DNA from: Rhizophagus clarus
Lineage: Eukaryota > Glomeromycota > Glomeromycetes > Glomerales > Glomeraceae
Direction of reading: 5' to 3'
Assembly: GCA_015698045.1 (NCBI GenBank)
Contig: BLAL01000216.1
Span: 62,001-126,000 of the forward strand
Length of the DNA: 64,000 bases
Part shown: piece by piece, positions 35,934 through 46,890 of the stretch
Layout of the letters: every line of letters starts with the position of its first letter
How positions within the stretch are numbered: the stretch's first letter is position 1
Notes under the pieces: model-generated
The model's database searches: none
Told to the model about the DNA's origin: nothing
What the model saw: the letters and a program-made list of their open reading frames with translations, nothing else
Made by a program: the position numbers and the translations under genes

Positions 35934-37211
35934 TTATGCAAAAATTTTCTTTCTTTCAAATTGTGCAAAAATCAAATCGTAAACCTCAAATTCATAAAGG
36001 ATTCGATCTTTTCTAGAATAACCTTTAATATCATTAACAGATGCAACCAAGAATTTCTTATTATCATTGTCTTCTCGTGTCTTGAAAACAGTTACGCTAA
36101 ACTTTTCCGGATCAAAAATTGTAATAACTTTATGAATAACATCCGAAATAGTTCCGTGACCTACTGGAACGTTAGTCTCAAATGAAGCATAGGAACAATT
36201 ACGTTCAGGAGTAACATGAATATTGAAATAATTATCATTAAGTAATCCATTAGCAGAATATCCACATGGCTCATAAAGATAAGAATCTAGTTGTGCTTCA
36301 GGATAAATGTCGCATAACCCAGTTTTTTTATCGATTCTCGCGCCACCTTGAGTTCCCGATTCACCTTCTGAAGGATCATGATAAAATTTATTTAATGTTT
36401 CTGAGCTAAGTTCTGTCATTAAAATTTCGATCGTTATATCCTGGAAATCAGAATTCGTTTCATCTAAAGGATGAGTAGACTCTAGTTCCGGAATCAGGAT
36501 ATCATTTTGAGGAGAGTTTAACCACAAAAACCAGCAATGGTCTCCGTTAGATTTTCCCACTGTGTATGCTGCACCATTATCTATTTATAGGCCGGTGAAA
36601 TTTGAGTTAATTTACTTATATTATAATCTTTAATGTATCAAAACTTACCAAGAAGTTGATCTAAAAATTTTACTTCTTCATTCCAATCCTTATGTGGACC
36701 CAATTGAGCCTCAGGAAATACAAAACTTTTACGAGAATAAAATACTCTCCATACTTTATTAAGTTGACAATATTCGGAAGCGATTTCAAGGAGACGATGT
36801 ATAGCAATCAAAAGAGTGGTTGTACCACAAGTTTTTAAAATAATTTTATGAGGATAGATGAACATCGAAGATTCACTATTCAAATTAGATTTGAATCGAA
36901 ATTTTAATAAATTCAATTTTCAGGAGAATTGAGAGTTTGGGCCGATGCGGAGAACAATTTTACCTTAATAAATAAGCATCAAAATAATCATTATGAACTA
37001 CATTCAACACACGACATTTGACAATGTCTAACATTTCATCCCATACGTCTCTTTCGACTAAACGCAAACCATTTCTTAAAGGGCGGTCATTATCAAATTC
37101 AGAGGAGATGTTTGGAATAGAATCTGATGTTGGACCAAACCAAATTTCTAAGAGTTTTTCTGCACCCTCGAATACACGATCTGAAGTAGAAAAAGAATTG
37201 TTCTCGCTCAT
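35934..37211 (-). CDS. SPE2: S-adenosylmethionine decarboxylase proenzyme
   Basis: It makes decarboxylated AdoMet, the aminopropyl donor for spermidine and spermine. Three exons (36964-37211, 36649-36875, 35934-36580) give 373 residues. The proenzyme cleavage site is visible as LSESSMF: self-cleavage before Ser85 would create the pyruvoyl cofactor. Catalytic Cys99 lies in [18 protein letters not shown] at the N-terminus, the [19 protein letters not shown] segment, and [13 protein letters not shown] and [16 protein letters not shown] in the C-terminal half are strongly conserved in the family. The splice after exon 1 falls exactly at the Ser codon before the cleavage site. No upstream open reading frame of the plant or animal regulatory type was recognised. 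The promoter has an A20 run. Confidence 0.96.
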
Positions 37212-37517
37212 TATTATAAAAAAAAAAAAAAAAAAAAAAATTTCAAGGAATCTTTCTGAAATAGGAAATGTTGGTAGACTTTTAAGAAATGGCTTGTATA
37301 ACGATTAACATATTTAAAAGGAAACTTGACAGACTTTATCAATTTGTACTCTTTATGTATTACGCGACTTCTAATAATATAAATATAAATATATTCTTTA
37401 TTTAACATTTAAATATTGTTTTATTGCATAACAGACATCCATATAAACAGTTCGTGTAATATCTACTTCTTTTGTAATTGCGTAAAAGGTTAACGAATTG
37501 GTTGGTTAATTTATAAC
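37212..37517. other. Spacer between SPE2 and ITFG2
   Basis: A 306-bp gap with an uninterrupted A run at about 37218-37240 just before the SPE2 start, then ordinary AT-rich sequence. It serves as SPE2 upstream region and ITFG2 3' end by position. Confidence 0.45.
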
Positions 37518-40145
37518 TTATTTTTCCTCATCAAATTCTTGTACCGATGGTGTTCCTTTGGTAGAATTATCAATATGTACCGAGGATTGTATTTCATAAA
37601 CACAAAGTTGCTTTTTGTCAGTATTTGTAGTTTGATTTTGAGCCACCACATTGCCTTCGATATCACTGTTCATTTCATCTAATACGTTTCTTATCACTTT
37701 GTTTTCTTCCAATTCTTGAGTTCCTTCATCCTGAACTATATCTTGTTCTCCTGATATTAATACAAAATCATCATGTTTATTTTGATTTTGCTCATTGTTT
37801 TGTGATTCTGGCCGCTCTATATCCGATTCTTCCTTTTGATCAATCACAGATTCTACTAACTCACTATCATCTCTTGTTCCATTCGCTCTTAGCTATTAAA
37901 AACATACAAGATTAAATGTACGATTGACTGATGTTAATTTTTTAATTTTCAACATATTCATCATACCTCTTCGATAAGTTTAGCTTTCATATTTTTATAA
38001 TCATCTAACTGATATAAACATTGATGAAAAAATTCGGCGATATTCGAAGCAGATTGATATGATCCATTGGAAAGTGCTTCTTTTTCTAAGATATTTCCAC
38101 GTGACTTAATAATAATATTAATAATAACTCGTAAAAAAATTTAAATACCTTGAAGATAATCTTGTACTCTATCTTTTAACAATTCATCAAACTATAATAA
38201 TATTTACAATAATTAGCAATTTACGATCAAAGAACGCTTTAATTCTAAAGAAAAGTACCTAACCCTATCTAATTGATCTCGCATTATTTCCATGAAATTT
38301 GTGACCGGTTTCGTGTTAATTCGCAAATTATAATAAACAGTTATTTGGTCCTCAAAATCCACATACAAAAAACAATTAACATTATGACCAGGTGTAATAG
38401 CATATTGACCTAATATGAAAATTTAAATTTAAATAAGTTCTGCAATATCAGATGTTTTTTAGACTATAAAGTACCTGCAGCAAATGCACAAACTCTTCCT
38501 TCGAATTCAAATTTGACAACATTAAAATCATGGTCAATCACATATGTACAACCATTCCATGCGCACACAACAAAAACATTGTTATGCTTTTTAGTAGACT
38601 TTTCAGGATCATCAATAATTTTATTATCAAGACCTTCGTCATTTATACAAAGGTCCATAGATGCCATTCCGAATAGTTTATGTGTGCCTTGTAGTTCATG
38701 ATGCGACATGCTCGAATTTTGGAGATCGTATAATGTAAATTTACCTAGGAGGAAACAAACGTTATTATAAAAATTGAAATATCTATCCTTACAAGAAAGG
38801 CAATTCTACCATCCATAGTGATGAGTGCCAAAACGTCTACACGTTTTCCTGAAAATCAAATTTGTTAAATTTATGAGGCTTAATTTTATTATAGTTCAAG
38901 TTCATTTCCAATCCTACCATTTTTAAACTTCGTCCCTTTAACGATTTCGGTTGAAACTTCGGTAAATTCTTCGCCACTTTGATCACCAGATACTTGTATA
39001 GGAAAGGAAGTTTCTTTTTCATTTTTTTCAATTATAATAAAATGTCCTCCGGGTTGACCAATAATCAACAACGGCGACGAAGTGGCAGGGTCTTTTGCTG
39101 TGGACAAAGAAGTTATCTATTTGAATTTAAAAAATTAATATGTTTCAAACAGAAAGATGTCCCACTTAATGTATATAATTTTACCTGTCCGTCAAAATAC
39201 CACTTCTTTTTTTCTTCCAAGTATGGTTGCTCTTTTGTTAAGGGAGCTTTAATGCTTGCTGCAGAATCAATAGGTAGTGATGGAATTTGGAAATTAAACA
39301 CTTGTAATACCCGATCGGTACGTGCAAGAACTATTTCGTTAATTCCGTCATCATCTGAAATATAAATAAAAATGTAATATCATTCTGAATTATATAAAAT
39401 TCTGTCCAGAACCAATTTCATAGTTATACCGATGTCTGCAATCAGAATTCGGTTACAATTAACAGGTACGGACAATGTTAACGTAGGTTTTTCGATAACT
39501 TTAGTACTATCAATGATAAGGGGCCGCATTGCAGGAGTCTGTGCATCGTTGTTTTTCTTTAAAGATGTTGGTATATTTTCTTCGTGTGTTGTAGGAGCTG
39601 ATTCATTACTCAGTGTTAAGTCAAATATATGACACTGTCCTTCCGCGTTTACGCATACGATCGAATTCTTTGATGTAATTTATTGATATCAACAATAAGT
39701 CGAAATGATAAAGTAAAAATCAAATATAAATATATTATCAAATATACCTTTCCTGAATTTTTGATATCACCTACAGCCACACATGTTATCTGAATAGAAT
39801 TGGTTAAACGAACAAAATTTTAATCCACTCCCGATTTTACGAGTTTCATTTTACTCAAGTTTATGGTGACAAATACCTACTGTTCCTAACCCGCTACAAG
39901 TTACGTAAGGTTGTCCGTCATTTGCGGCGGATATACCTTTGAACACCGACAGTTCACCTTTTAAATTTCCAATCACAAATTCATTATCCTAAAAAAAATT
40001 GGAATTTAATTTACTAGAAAAAAAGCTTTTATCACAAATGTTTTAATACCTTATCATTATCAACGTCTCCAAAATCAAAAGCATGAGGATTCATGTTTCC
40101 TGCAAATTTCCATTTTACTCGTTCTACCAAACAAACTGATTTCAT
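37518..40145 (-). CDS. ITFG2: ITFG2-like FG-GAP/beta-propeller protein (KICSTOR subunit homologue)
   Basis: In animals ITFG2 is part of KICSTOR, which anchors GATOR1 at lysosomes to restrain TORC1 when nutrients are low. The gene has about a dozen exons from the ATG at 40145 to the stop at 37518. The N-terminus (VERVKWKFAGNMNPHAFDFG) and the repeated FG-GAP-type acidic loops, DVDNDKDNEFVIGN and ADIDDDGINEIVLARTDR, align well with ITFG2. Later blades include KKWYFDGQ, the segment LLIIGQPGGHFI, and VVCAWNGCTYVIDHDFNVVKF with RVCAFAAG, all ITFG2-specific. The C-terminal 170 residues (Glu/Gln/Asn-rich, coiled-coil like, ending SVQEFDEEK) seem to be an extension not found in the human protein. Exons in the middle are well supported; the last two are placed by open frame and splice signals only. 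Confidence 0.85.
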
Positions 40146-40303
40146 ATTTGTCGTCTATTAACAATTTCGCGTTTCGACGTAGGTATATAAGTATTCAATA
40201 CAACCAATAAGATTCACTACACGTTATATCTGTGTCACCATTCATCACATCACAAAAAAAAATTTCGAAATCTACCTCGATCTTTTTTTAAAGAAAAATT
40301 ATA
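40146..40303. promoter_or_regulatory. Shared upstream region of ITFG2 and eS7 genes
   Basis: A 158-bp divergent spacer. A bidirectional promoter is inferred from geometry; it includes a short A run at about 40254-40262. Confidence 0.35.
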
Positions 40304-41188
40304 ATGGCTGATAAAAAGATAGCAAAGCGTCAAGGTGCAATTTATACTGAGACGGCAACTTCAATTGCACAAGCTCTCTATGATCTTGAAAATAATGTTC
40401 CAGAGTTAAAAAAGGATTTGAAACCTTTACAAATTTCTGATGCAAAAGAGGTGTGTACACGTTAAATTTTAAAATATTTTTGTAAACTTTTTAAAATTAA
40501 TTTATTGATTTTTTCTTGAGGATGATTGATATTGCTATTAATCAATTCGATTTAATTTTATTTAAAAGTATGAATTAGGTGGTGGTAAAAAGGCCATTGC
40601 GATTTTCGTCCCAGTCCCATTATTGAAACAATTCCATAAGGTTCAACAGAGGTTCGTTCAATTTATTATCAAGGAATAATTTTTTATAGATTAATTAATG
40701 TCCTATAAAAGATCAAATCTTCAATTTCTAAATTCAATATCATAATTTTAAAATTTTCATATAACAATAGGCTTACTCGTGAACTTGAAAAGAAATTCTC
40801 AGACCGTCACATTGTTTTTATTGCACAACGTAATATTTTGCGCAAACCTGGTCGTAAGTCCCGAGTCAAGCAGGCCCGTCCGCGATCACGGACTCTTACC
40901 TCTGTACATGAAAAGTTTCTAGAAGACTTGGTGTATCCCACTGAAATTGTGGGAAAGAGGACACGTGTTAAGGTTGACGGTAGCAAGATCATTAAAGTGT
41001 ATGTATAAATGACCTTTCTCTTAAATTCATTTCGTTTACTAAATTTATTTTTTTCTCTTTCTCTAATGGTTAGGTTCCTTGATAGCAAGGACGCTACATC
41101 TTTAGAATATAAACTTGACACTTTTAAATCTGTTTACAAGTATCTTACTAGCAAGGATGTCGAGTTTCAGTTCAATCAACTTGAATGA
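40304..41188 (+). CDS. RPS7: 40S ribosomal protein eS7
   Basis: A cytosolic small-subunit protein. Four exons (40304-40450, 40569-40651, 40771-40998, 41074-41188) give 190 residues, the family length. Conserved blocks include [90 protein letters not shown] and [19 protein letters not shown]. The second intron has an atypical donor (GTTCGT). Divergent from ITFG2. Confidence 0.97.
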
Positions 41189-41823
41189 GGCTCAAAAAAT
41201 TATATTGATAATAAATTTAAATTAATTATTAATTATGGATGTTCCTTTTGCTTGATAGGTCAGATAAAAAAAATCAATGAAGATTTTATAAAAAAAATCT
41301 AGATCTAATTAATAAAAAAGAATGTAATAATATGCGTTGGTCCTTATTTACTATTCAATTAAACAAAAAGAAATTATTCCAAATTATTACCAGTCATAAT
41401 GTTCAATCAACAATTTTCAACAAATGCAAGACATTTTTATATTATTATATTATTGATTAAATATAAAGCTCCTTATCTGTTTTATACTAGAAGCGAGAGG
41501 AATAACGGAAATGGTTTAAAATTGTCATTAAATTTACTACGAATAAGTCTATTATGGCAATGTAAATTAAAAAGCCACAGAAAATTTTTTAAAATCCTAT
41601 TCCAATGCCTTCGACAATCTTTAGTATAGACAATAACATTCCCAAAAAGCCAGGTCCAATTCGGCCGGCTCAACTATTCTAATTTTTGCGATAAGTTTAC
41701 GCGCTAATAGATACGAAAATCAATTTCCTTTTAAGTTAATATGGTTAAGATGTGCGCATTTTTTTTTTAAAAAAAAAAAACGGCCAAAATTTTTTTATTT
41801 CCCGAAAATTAACTTCATTAATA
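41189..41823. other. Gap between eS7 and AP-3 sigma genes
   Basis: AT-rich over most of its length, with a slightly richer part at 41590-41690. Two overlapping open frames on opposite strands (41399-41629 plus, 41482-41673 minus) show no family character. I see no supported gene, but a very small or RNA gene at 41590-41690 cannot be excluded. Confidence 0.4.
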
Positions 41824-42762
41824 ATGATTAAATCAGTCTTAATTTTCAACAATCATGGAAAACCTCGAATTACTAAATTTTATCAACAAATAGTAAGAAA
41901 ATTCATTTATATGTTTTTCCTAAACAATAAGTTATTACAACTTTATCTTTTTAGGATATTGGTACACAACAAGCATTAATTCAGGAAATATTTTCATTAG
42001 TATCAAAAAGACCTGATACAGTATGCAATTTTCTTGAAGGAAGTCAGATGCTTGGAGGTAAAGATACACGAGTAATTTATAGGCATTATGCTACTCTATA
42101 TTTTGTTTTTGTTGTTGATGAATGTGAAAGCGAATTGGGAATTTTGGATTTAATTCAGGTTGGTAGGAATTTTGGATAGGACAGGGATATTTAAATATAA
42201 AATTAGTAAAGAGTAATAGTAATAATCGCTAATAAGAAAAGAGATGAGAAATTAGAAATTAAAAAATATATTATATTTATTAATTAGGTATTTGTGGAGA
42301 GTTTGGACAAATGTTTTGAGAATGTTTGTGAACTTGATTTGGTAAGAGAAATATTTTTAATAATTGTAATTTTGTCAGATTTAATATACTCATTTTATTT
42401 TGCAGATTTTTCACTTTGAAGAGGTACATCATATTCTTGCAGAAGTTATTTCAGGAGGAATGGTATATATATTAAAATATTTGTATCAAGATTTAAGTAA
42501 TTTTTTCTTACAAATTGGTTTGATTTTTTAGGTTTTGGAAACAAATATTACAGAGATTGTTAATTCATTTAGTGAATCAAATAAATTTAAAAAACGTTCA
42601 GGAGCAATGGCTACAATTGCAGGGAGTGGAGCGGGAGCTGTTGCAAGAGATTTAGGTGCAAATCTGGCAAATACAGTTACAACTACTTTACAATCTACCT
42701 TGCAAAATACAGTGAGTGCTACTTTTCCTACTTTTCGTAGAACAACAGGTTTTAATTCTTGA
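41824..42762 (+). CDS. APS3: AP-3 adaptor complex subunit sigma
   Basis: This small longin-fold subunit of the AP-3 adaptor sorts cargo from Golgi/endosomes to the vacuole. Five exons (41824-41892, 41955-42158, 42288-42341, 42406-42462, 42532-42762) give 204 residues. IKSVLIFNNHGKPRITKFY at the start, YRHYATLYFVFVVDECESEL, LGILDLIQVFVESLDKCFE, VCELDLIFHFEEVHHILAE and GGMVLETN are the sigma-chain signatures, and the sequence is closer to AP-3 sigma (RVIYRHYATLYFVF, GGMVLET) than to AP-1 or AP-2. The C-terminal 55 residues (Gly/Ala/Thr-rich) are typical of fungal AP-3 sigma extensions. The second intron starts GTTGGT. Confidence 0.95.
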
Positions 42763-43293
42763 TAAGATGGAAAGAATATGAATAGGATCAAGTTAAAAGA
42801 GTATAGACAATAAAAAAAAGATGGGATGTAATTTAGTGAATACTTTCTTTATTTGTACAGTAAATATGTCATAAATTAAAATGATATATTAGAAGACTAA
42901 TCATAAAAAAAATTTTTATTTAAATTAATAATGTAAATTGAATATAATTAGTCAAAAATAATAAGTTAGAATAACTACTAATATATTGTTATTATTTATC
43001 AGTATAATATATAATAAAATTTTTTTAAATTATAGTCCTAATAATTAATAATAAATATTTTTTGAATACTGCTATTTATTATCATATGGTAATAAATAAT
43101 TATTTTATTTATTACTATAGTATATATAATATCAATAAATTACAAAATATCATATGACTTTGAAATTTTATAAATTAAAAATTAAGCAATAAAATACAAA
43201 TTTAAACCAACAAAATAATATGCTTAATATTTCTATCAGTTTACTTTTTTTAAGATTTAATATAAAAATTTAATTTTATTTTTTTTAAAAATT

Positions 43294-43420
43294 CTTTTTT
43301 TTTTTAAAACATTAAAATTGCATAGTATTTTATTTGATAGGAAGAACTATATAATGATCATATCCATATAATAATAAATGCTCCCAATCCTATAAACCAG
43401 TCTAAATATCCACCAATTTT
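43294..43420 (-). repeat. Dispersed poly(A)-ended repeat, copy 3
   Basis: Third and most diverged copy of the repeat at 11507 and 16241: a T-run, ACATTAAAATTGCATAG, a variable middle, then CCTATAAACCAGTCTAAATA and ATCCACCAAT on the plus strand. Confidence 0.45.
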
Positions 43421-43867
43421 TTTTAAAAATTCATTATTTTAACTAGTATTTATTTGCTATATTATAATTTTAAATTTTTTTTTTTTAGGATTTAAATTTT
43501 ATGTGCTACCATATACAAATGTACTCTTCTTAATCATATAGTTTTTTTTTTTTAATTAGCTAAATAAATTATTATTTAAAAATTTATACATTCTTTTATA
43601 ATATAAATTTATATATTTTTATATTTTTGTAAAGTTTTAAAATATTAATGTTTTTTATTTAAAAACTATAAAAGACTTATAAATACTTTAATTACAAAAA
43701 AATTTATATTACAATTATAAAGACAAATATTACATTATAAAATAATTTATAATAAAATAAACAAAACATAATATTATTATAAAAATTTATTATTTAATAA
43801 GAAATAAATACTAAATTATTATAAAAGTAAAATACCAAATAATAATTAAAAAAAAATCTAGAAGTAT

Positions 43868-44287
43868 CTATTTATAAAATCAAAATTAAAATTCAAAAGT
43901 CAAAATATTTCAATTTGAGAAGGTTAAAGGTTGAAATTAAAGTTAAAATAATCAAAATTATATCATAGTCATGTGATTTTTATAATTATAATTTAATACC
44001 AAATTTTAAACATGAATAATTCTGTTAATATTAATACTACAAATATGCAATATATATCATTGAAATCCTTTTGATAAACTGAATCCAGCTGTATAAAGAT
44101 CATAAAAATCAAATTACTGGATGTAGAAATTGTTAACTTTGAATTTAATATTATTGTTTACTATAAAAATCATATGACTATTATGTAATTTTGATTATTT
44201 TGACTTTTAAAAAGGCCTAAGTTGAAATTATTTTGACTATTTTAACCATTTTAAAGGTCAAAATTAACCAATTTCAGTTTTATATAT
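43868..44287. mobile_element. 420-bp inverted-repeat element (MITE) with 8-bp target duplication
   Basis: The ends CTATTTATAAAATCAAAATT and, read inward from the right, ATATATAAAACTGAAATTGG start inverted repeats of about 110 bp. Both arms share AAAATAATCAAAATTA and ATAGTCATGTGATTTTTATA (one mismatch). The octamer AGAAGTAT flanks it exactly on both sides (43860-43867 and 44288-44295). The length of the duplication fits the hAT group. There is no coding capacity. Confidence 0.8.
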
Positions 44288-44878
44288 AGAAGTATTATTG
44301 CAAAATAAAATATTAAATAAATAAAAATCATTATAAAATTAATAAACTTATAAAAAAAAATATTATATTTTAGTATAATATATTTAAAAAGCTAATATTT
44401 CTTTATAAAAGCAAGTAAAAAAAGTATTTAATATAGTAAACTACTATTCAATTAGAAAAAAATCTTTTTTTTCATTTATCTTTGCATTGAAAAAAATAAA
44501 TAATTTTATTTTTTAAACCATTTTGCAGATAAATTTGCCTGCAATTTCTAAATTTGAATGATTAATACTATAAAAATTTTTTTAATTTTAGCCAGATTAT
44601 TATAAAATTTTGCAAATATATTGATCCATAAAAATATAGTAAAATTAACCTTATTAATTATTAAAATTAGATCATAAATAATTATACAAATTAGCATTTC
44701 AAAGTTTTAGAATATTAAATAAATTTTTTTGATGCAAATTTTTTTTATTCTTTTTTTATTTTTCATTATAAAATTTTGTAAGAAAAACATAACTATAACT
44801 TATACATTACTGAATTTTTACAAAATATTTTATTACCCAACAATTCTAATGATAATAATTATATAAATAGTAAAAATA

Positions 44879-46015
44879 ATGATAATAATATTGAAGAAAC
44901 TAAAAATTAAAGAAAATTTTAGAGGTAAAAATAAAGGTAAAAGTAGAGATAGAGGCAGAAATAAAGACAGAAATAGCAATAGAAAGAGAGATTATAGTCA
45001 TGATAATAATCAAATTGAACAAATTGTACAACTTTTATCTTTATTTTTTTTTAATACTTTTAAATCTTTACATGAATATACAGTAATTTTACCCAATGAA
45101 CTTCTTTTGTCATTACTATACTTAATTTTTTATTTTTTTTTTCTTCTGAACAAATGAAAATTATTATCAAAAATACAAACATATATGTTTAGATAAAAAA
45201 TATAGGAAAGAAACATAAATAAAAAGATTTAATAATAAAAAAATTTAGAATTTTGTTAGCAATCTTAATATATACTGGTATTTTTAAATTATTCAATATT
45301 AAAGATTTTTGGAATAAAGATAGCAGATTTTCTGAATATAAAATTACAACTTTTATGTTATTACTTCATTTTGAACAGATATTTAATAATTCATTTTATT
45401 GTTTATTATTTTAATTATTAAATTTATTAATACTAATTTGTAATTAATATTTGTTTAAATTAAGCAGTTTATATATATTTCAGATTGTATAGTTTTAGTA
45501 TTTCAAATTAAATTCTTTGCTCACTTATATTCAAACAATTTTTAAATCAATTTGTATTCTATTATCAAATATTTTGATTAATAAAATGATAGTGAATTAA
45601 AATAAGCTTATATTCAAAGATTACAAAATTCTTTTTTTCTATAATACTGAATATACATTTGCTTTTTTTTTTACATTAAGAATTTAGAATCAATCTGAAA
45701 TTTAATAAATATCAAATTTAAGTAAAGTAAGAAATGAAGTTTATCATTTTATCTTACAATTACCTAAAAATTTTTCTAATATTAAGCTTTTTAAATATTT
45801 ATATAAAAAATAAATTGAAATCTGTGAAACTGTTTGAAAAAATAATGCCAATTTTCCTCAAATTCTTAAAATAGATAAAAAATTAGAATGAAATACACTT
45901 TCTGATATAGTTATTAATGATGTATTAATTATTTTATGGATGGATAATAATTTAATAATAATGTTTTTAACTATTTATCAAATTAATGAAAATAAAAATT
46001 GAATTAAGAGAATAA
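44879..46015 (+). pseudogene. Decayed piggyBac-like transposase
   Basis: An ORF starting at 44879 gives an Arg/Lys/Asn-rich N-terminus (GKSRDRGRNKDRNSNRKRD). After a frame change, 45147-45420 reads SEQMKIIIKNTNIYV, then KKFRILLAILIYTGIFKL, NIKDFWNKDSRF and TFMLLLHFEQIF. This is the order and pattern of the piggyBac transposase start (R-x-GxxxxMGxxxLPxxxDYW and the following LHF). Further on, 45735-46005 reads LFKYLYKK, ICETV, NFPQILKIDKKLE, TLSDIVINDVLIILWMDNN and IIMFLTIYQINE, matching the late GTVRxNRxxxP ... LKKG ... WxDxK block of the family. There are several stops and at least one frame shift, and the catalytic Asp region between the blocks is not readable. No ends were found. Confidence 0.72.
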
Positions 46016-46239
46016 AACATTAACTACAAGAAATAAGTATAAATGCAAATAGTATTTGAATTTTTAAATAAAAAAATCTTTACTAATTCTTATTGTAATT
46101 GATAATTACAGTAATTGATTTTTTTCTATTGATCTATAAAACTAATTTTTGTAAAAGAATATTTTATTTTATTTAAAATGAAACTTGGATTTTTACTAAC
46201 AAAACCAGCCAAGAAGTAGAAAAAATGGCTTTTTTACCT

Positions 46240-46586
46240 TTAGTTACACAGGTCGAATCATTGTCAATCAGATATCAATCAGGTATATACTCGATTGATG
46301 CCTATTGATACAAGATTGATAACCGATTGGTGACTATTTGGTCAAATGTCACCAATCGGCTATATAATTTCAATCAGTCATCAATCAGGTATATACCTGA
46401 TTGATATTCGATCGATAACTTATTGATTTGATCAATTATCAATCAGTTATATGACTGATTGAAATTATATAACCAATTGATAATCGGTCAGGCTAACTGA
46501 TCATCAATTGGTCATATGCTAGATTGATGACTGATTGAATTATGTAGCCGATTGATAACTATTCGATCAATCAGCTATTTCAAAAA
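46240..46586. repeat. Dense cluster of ATTGAT/ATCAAT inverted repeats
   Basis: Over about 340 bp the sequence alternates ATCAATCAG, CTGATTGAT, CGATTGATAAC and their complements, so it can fold into many nested hairpins. The pattern resembles the arms of inverted-repeat elements, but no clean outer ends or target duplication were found. Confidence 0.6.
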
Positions 46587-46718
46587 TAGGGTTCCGATCG
46601 GTTTCAGTAAATTTGATTTCAGTTTAGGTTTTACAGTTTACCGAACCAAATTACTGATAAACAAAAATGTTTTTTAAATTAATAATTCAAAATAAAGAAC
46701 ATTGTGAAATTCTGTCTG
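46587..46718. mobile_element. Left end of a hAT-like MITE related to the one at 56201
   Basis: TAGGGTTCCGATCGGTTTCA at 46587 matches the end TAGGGCTCCGATCGGTTCGG at 56201. It is followed by the same kind of arm (TTTACCGAACC, ACAAAAATGTTTTTT). No right-hand end is seen, so the copy is truncated or its far end has been replaced by the arrays that follow. Confidence 0.55.
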
Positions 46719-46890
46719 AGCAAAATGTTCTTTTTTAATTAAATAATTGATGCAAAATATTCTTTTTTAATTAAATAATTGATGCAAAATGTTCTTTTTT
46801 AATTAAATAATTGATGCAAAATGTTCTTTTTTAATTAAATAATTGATGCGAAATGTTCTTTTTTAATTAAATAATTGATGCGAAATCATC
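46719..46890. repeat. 32-bp tandem array, about five copies
   Basis: The unit GCAAAATGTTCTTTTTTAAT plus TAAATAATTGAT repeats from 46719, with GCAAAATATTC and GCGAAATGTTC variants. Direct head-to-tail repeats without spacers, so not a CRISPR array. Confidence 0.85.

Larger units (their letters stand above)
42763..44878. other. Gene-free AT-rich tract
   Basis: Extremely AT-rich with many poly-A/T runs. It contains a dispersed repeat copy (43294-43420) and the inverted-repeat element 43868-44287; nothing else was recognised. Confidence 0.55.

Noticed and set aside
41482-41673. Possible small gene between eS7 and AP-3 sigma
   Set aside because: No family pattern, no clear splice partners, and overlapping frames on both strands; left as unresolved gap.
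46719-46890. Regular short repeats as a possible CRISPR array
   Set aside because: The units are contiguous with no unique spacers, and the DNA is eukaryotic.
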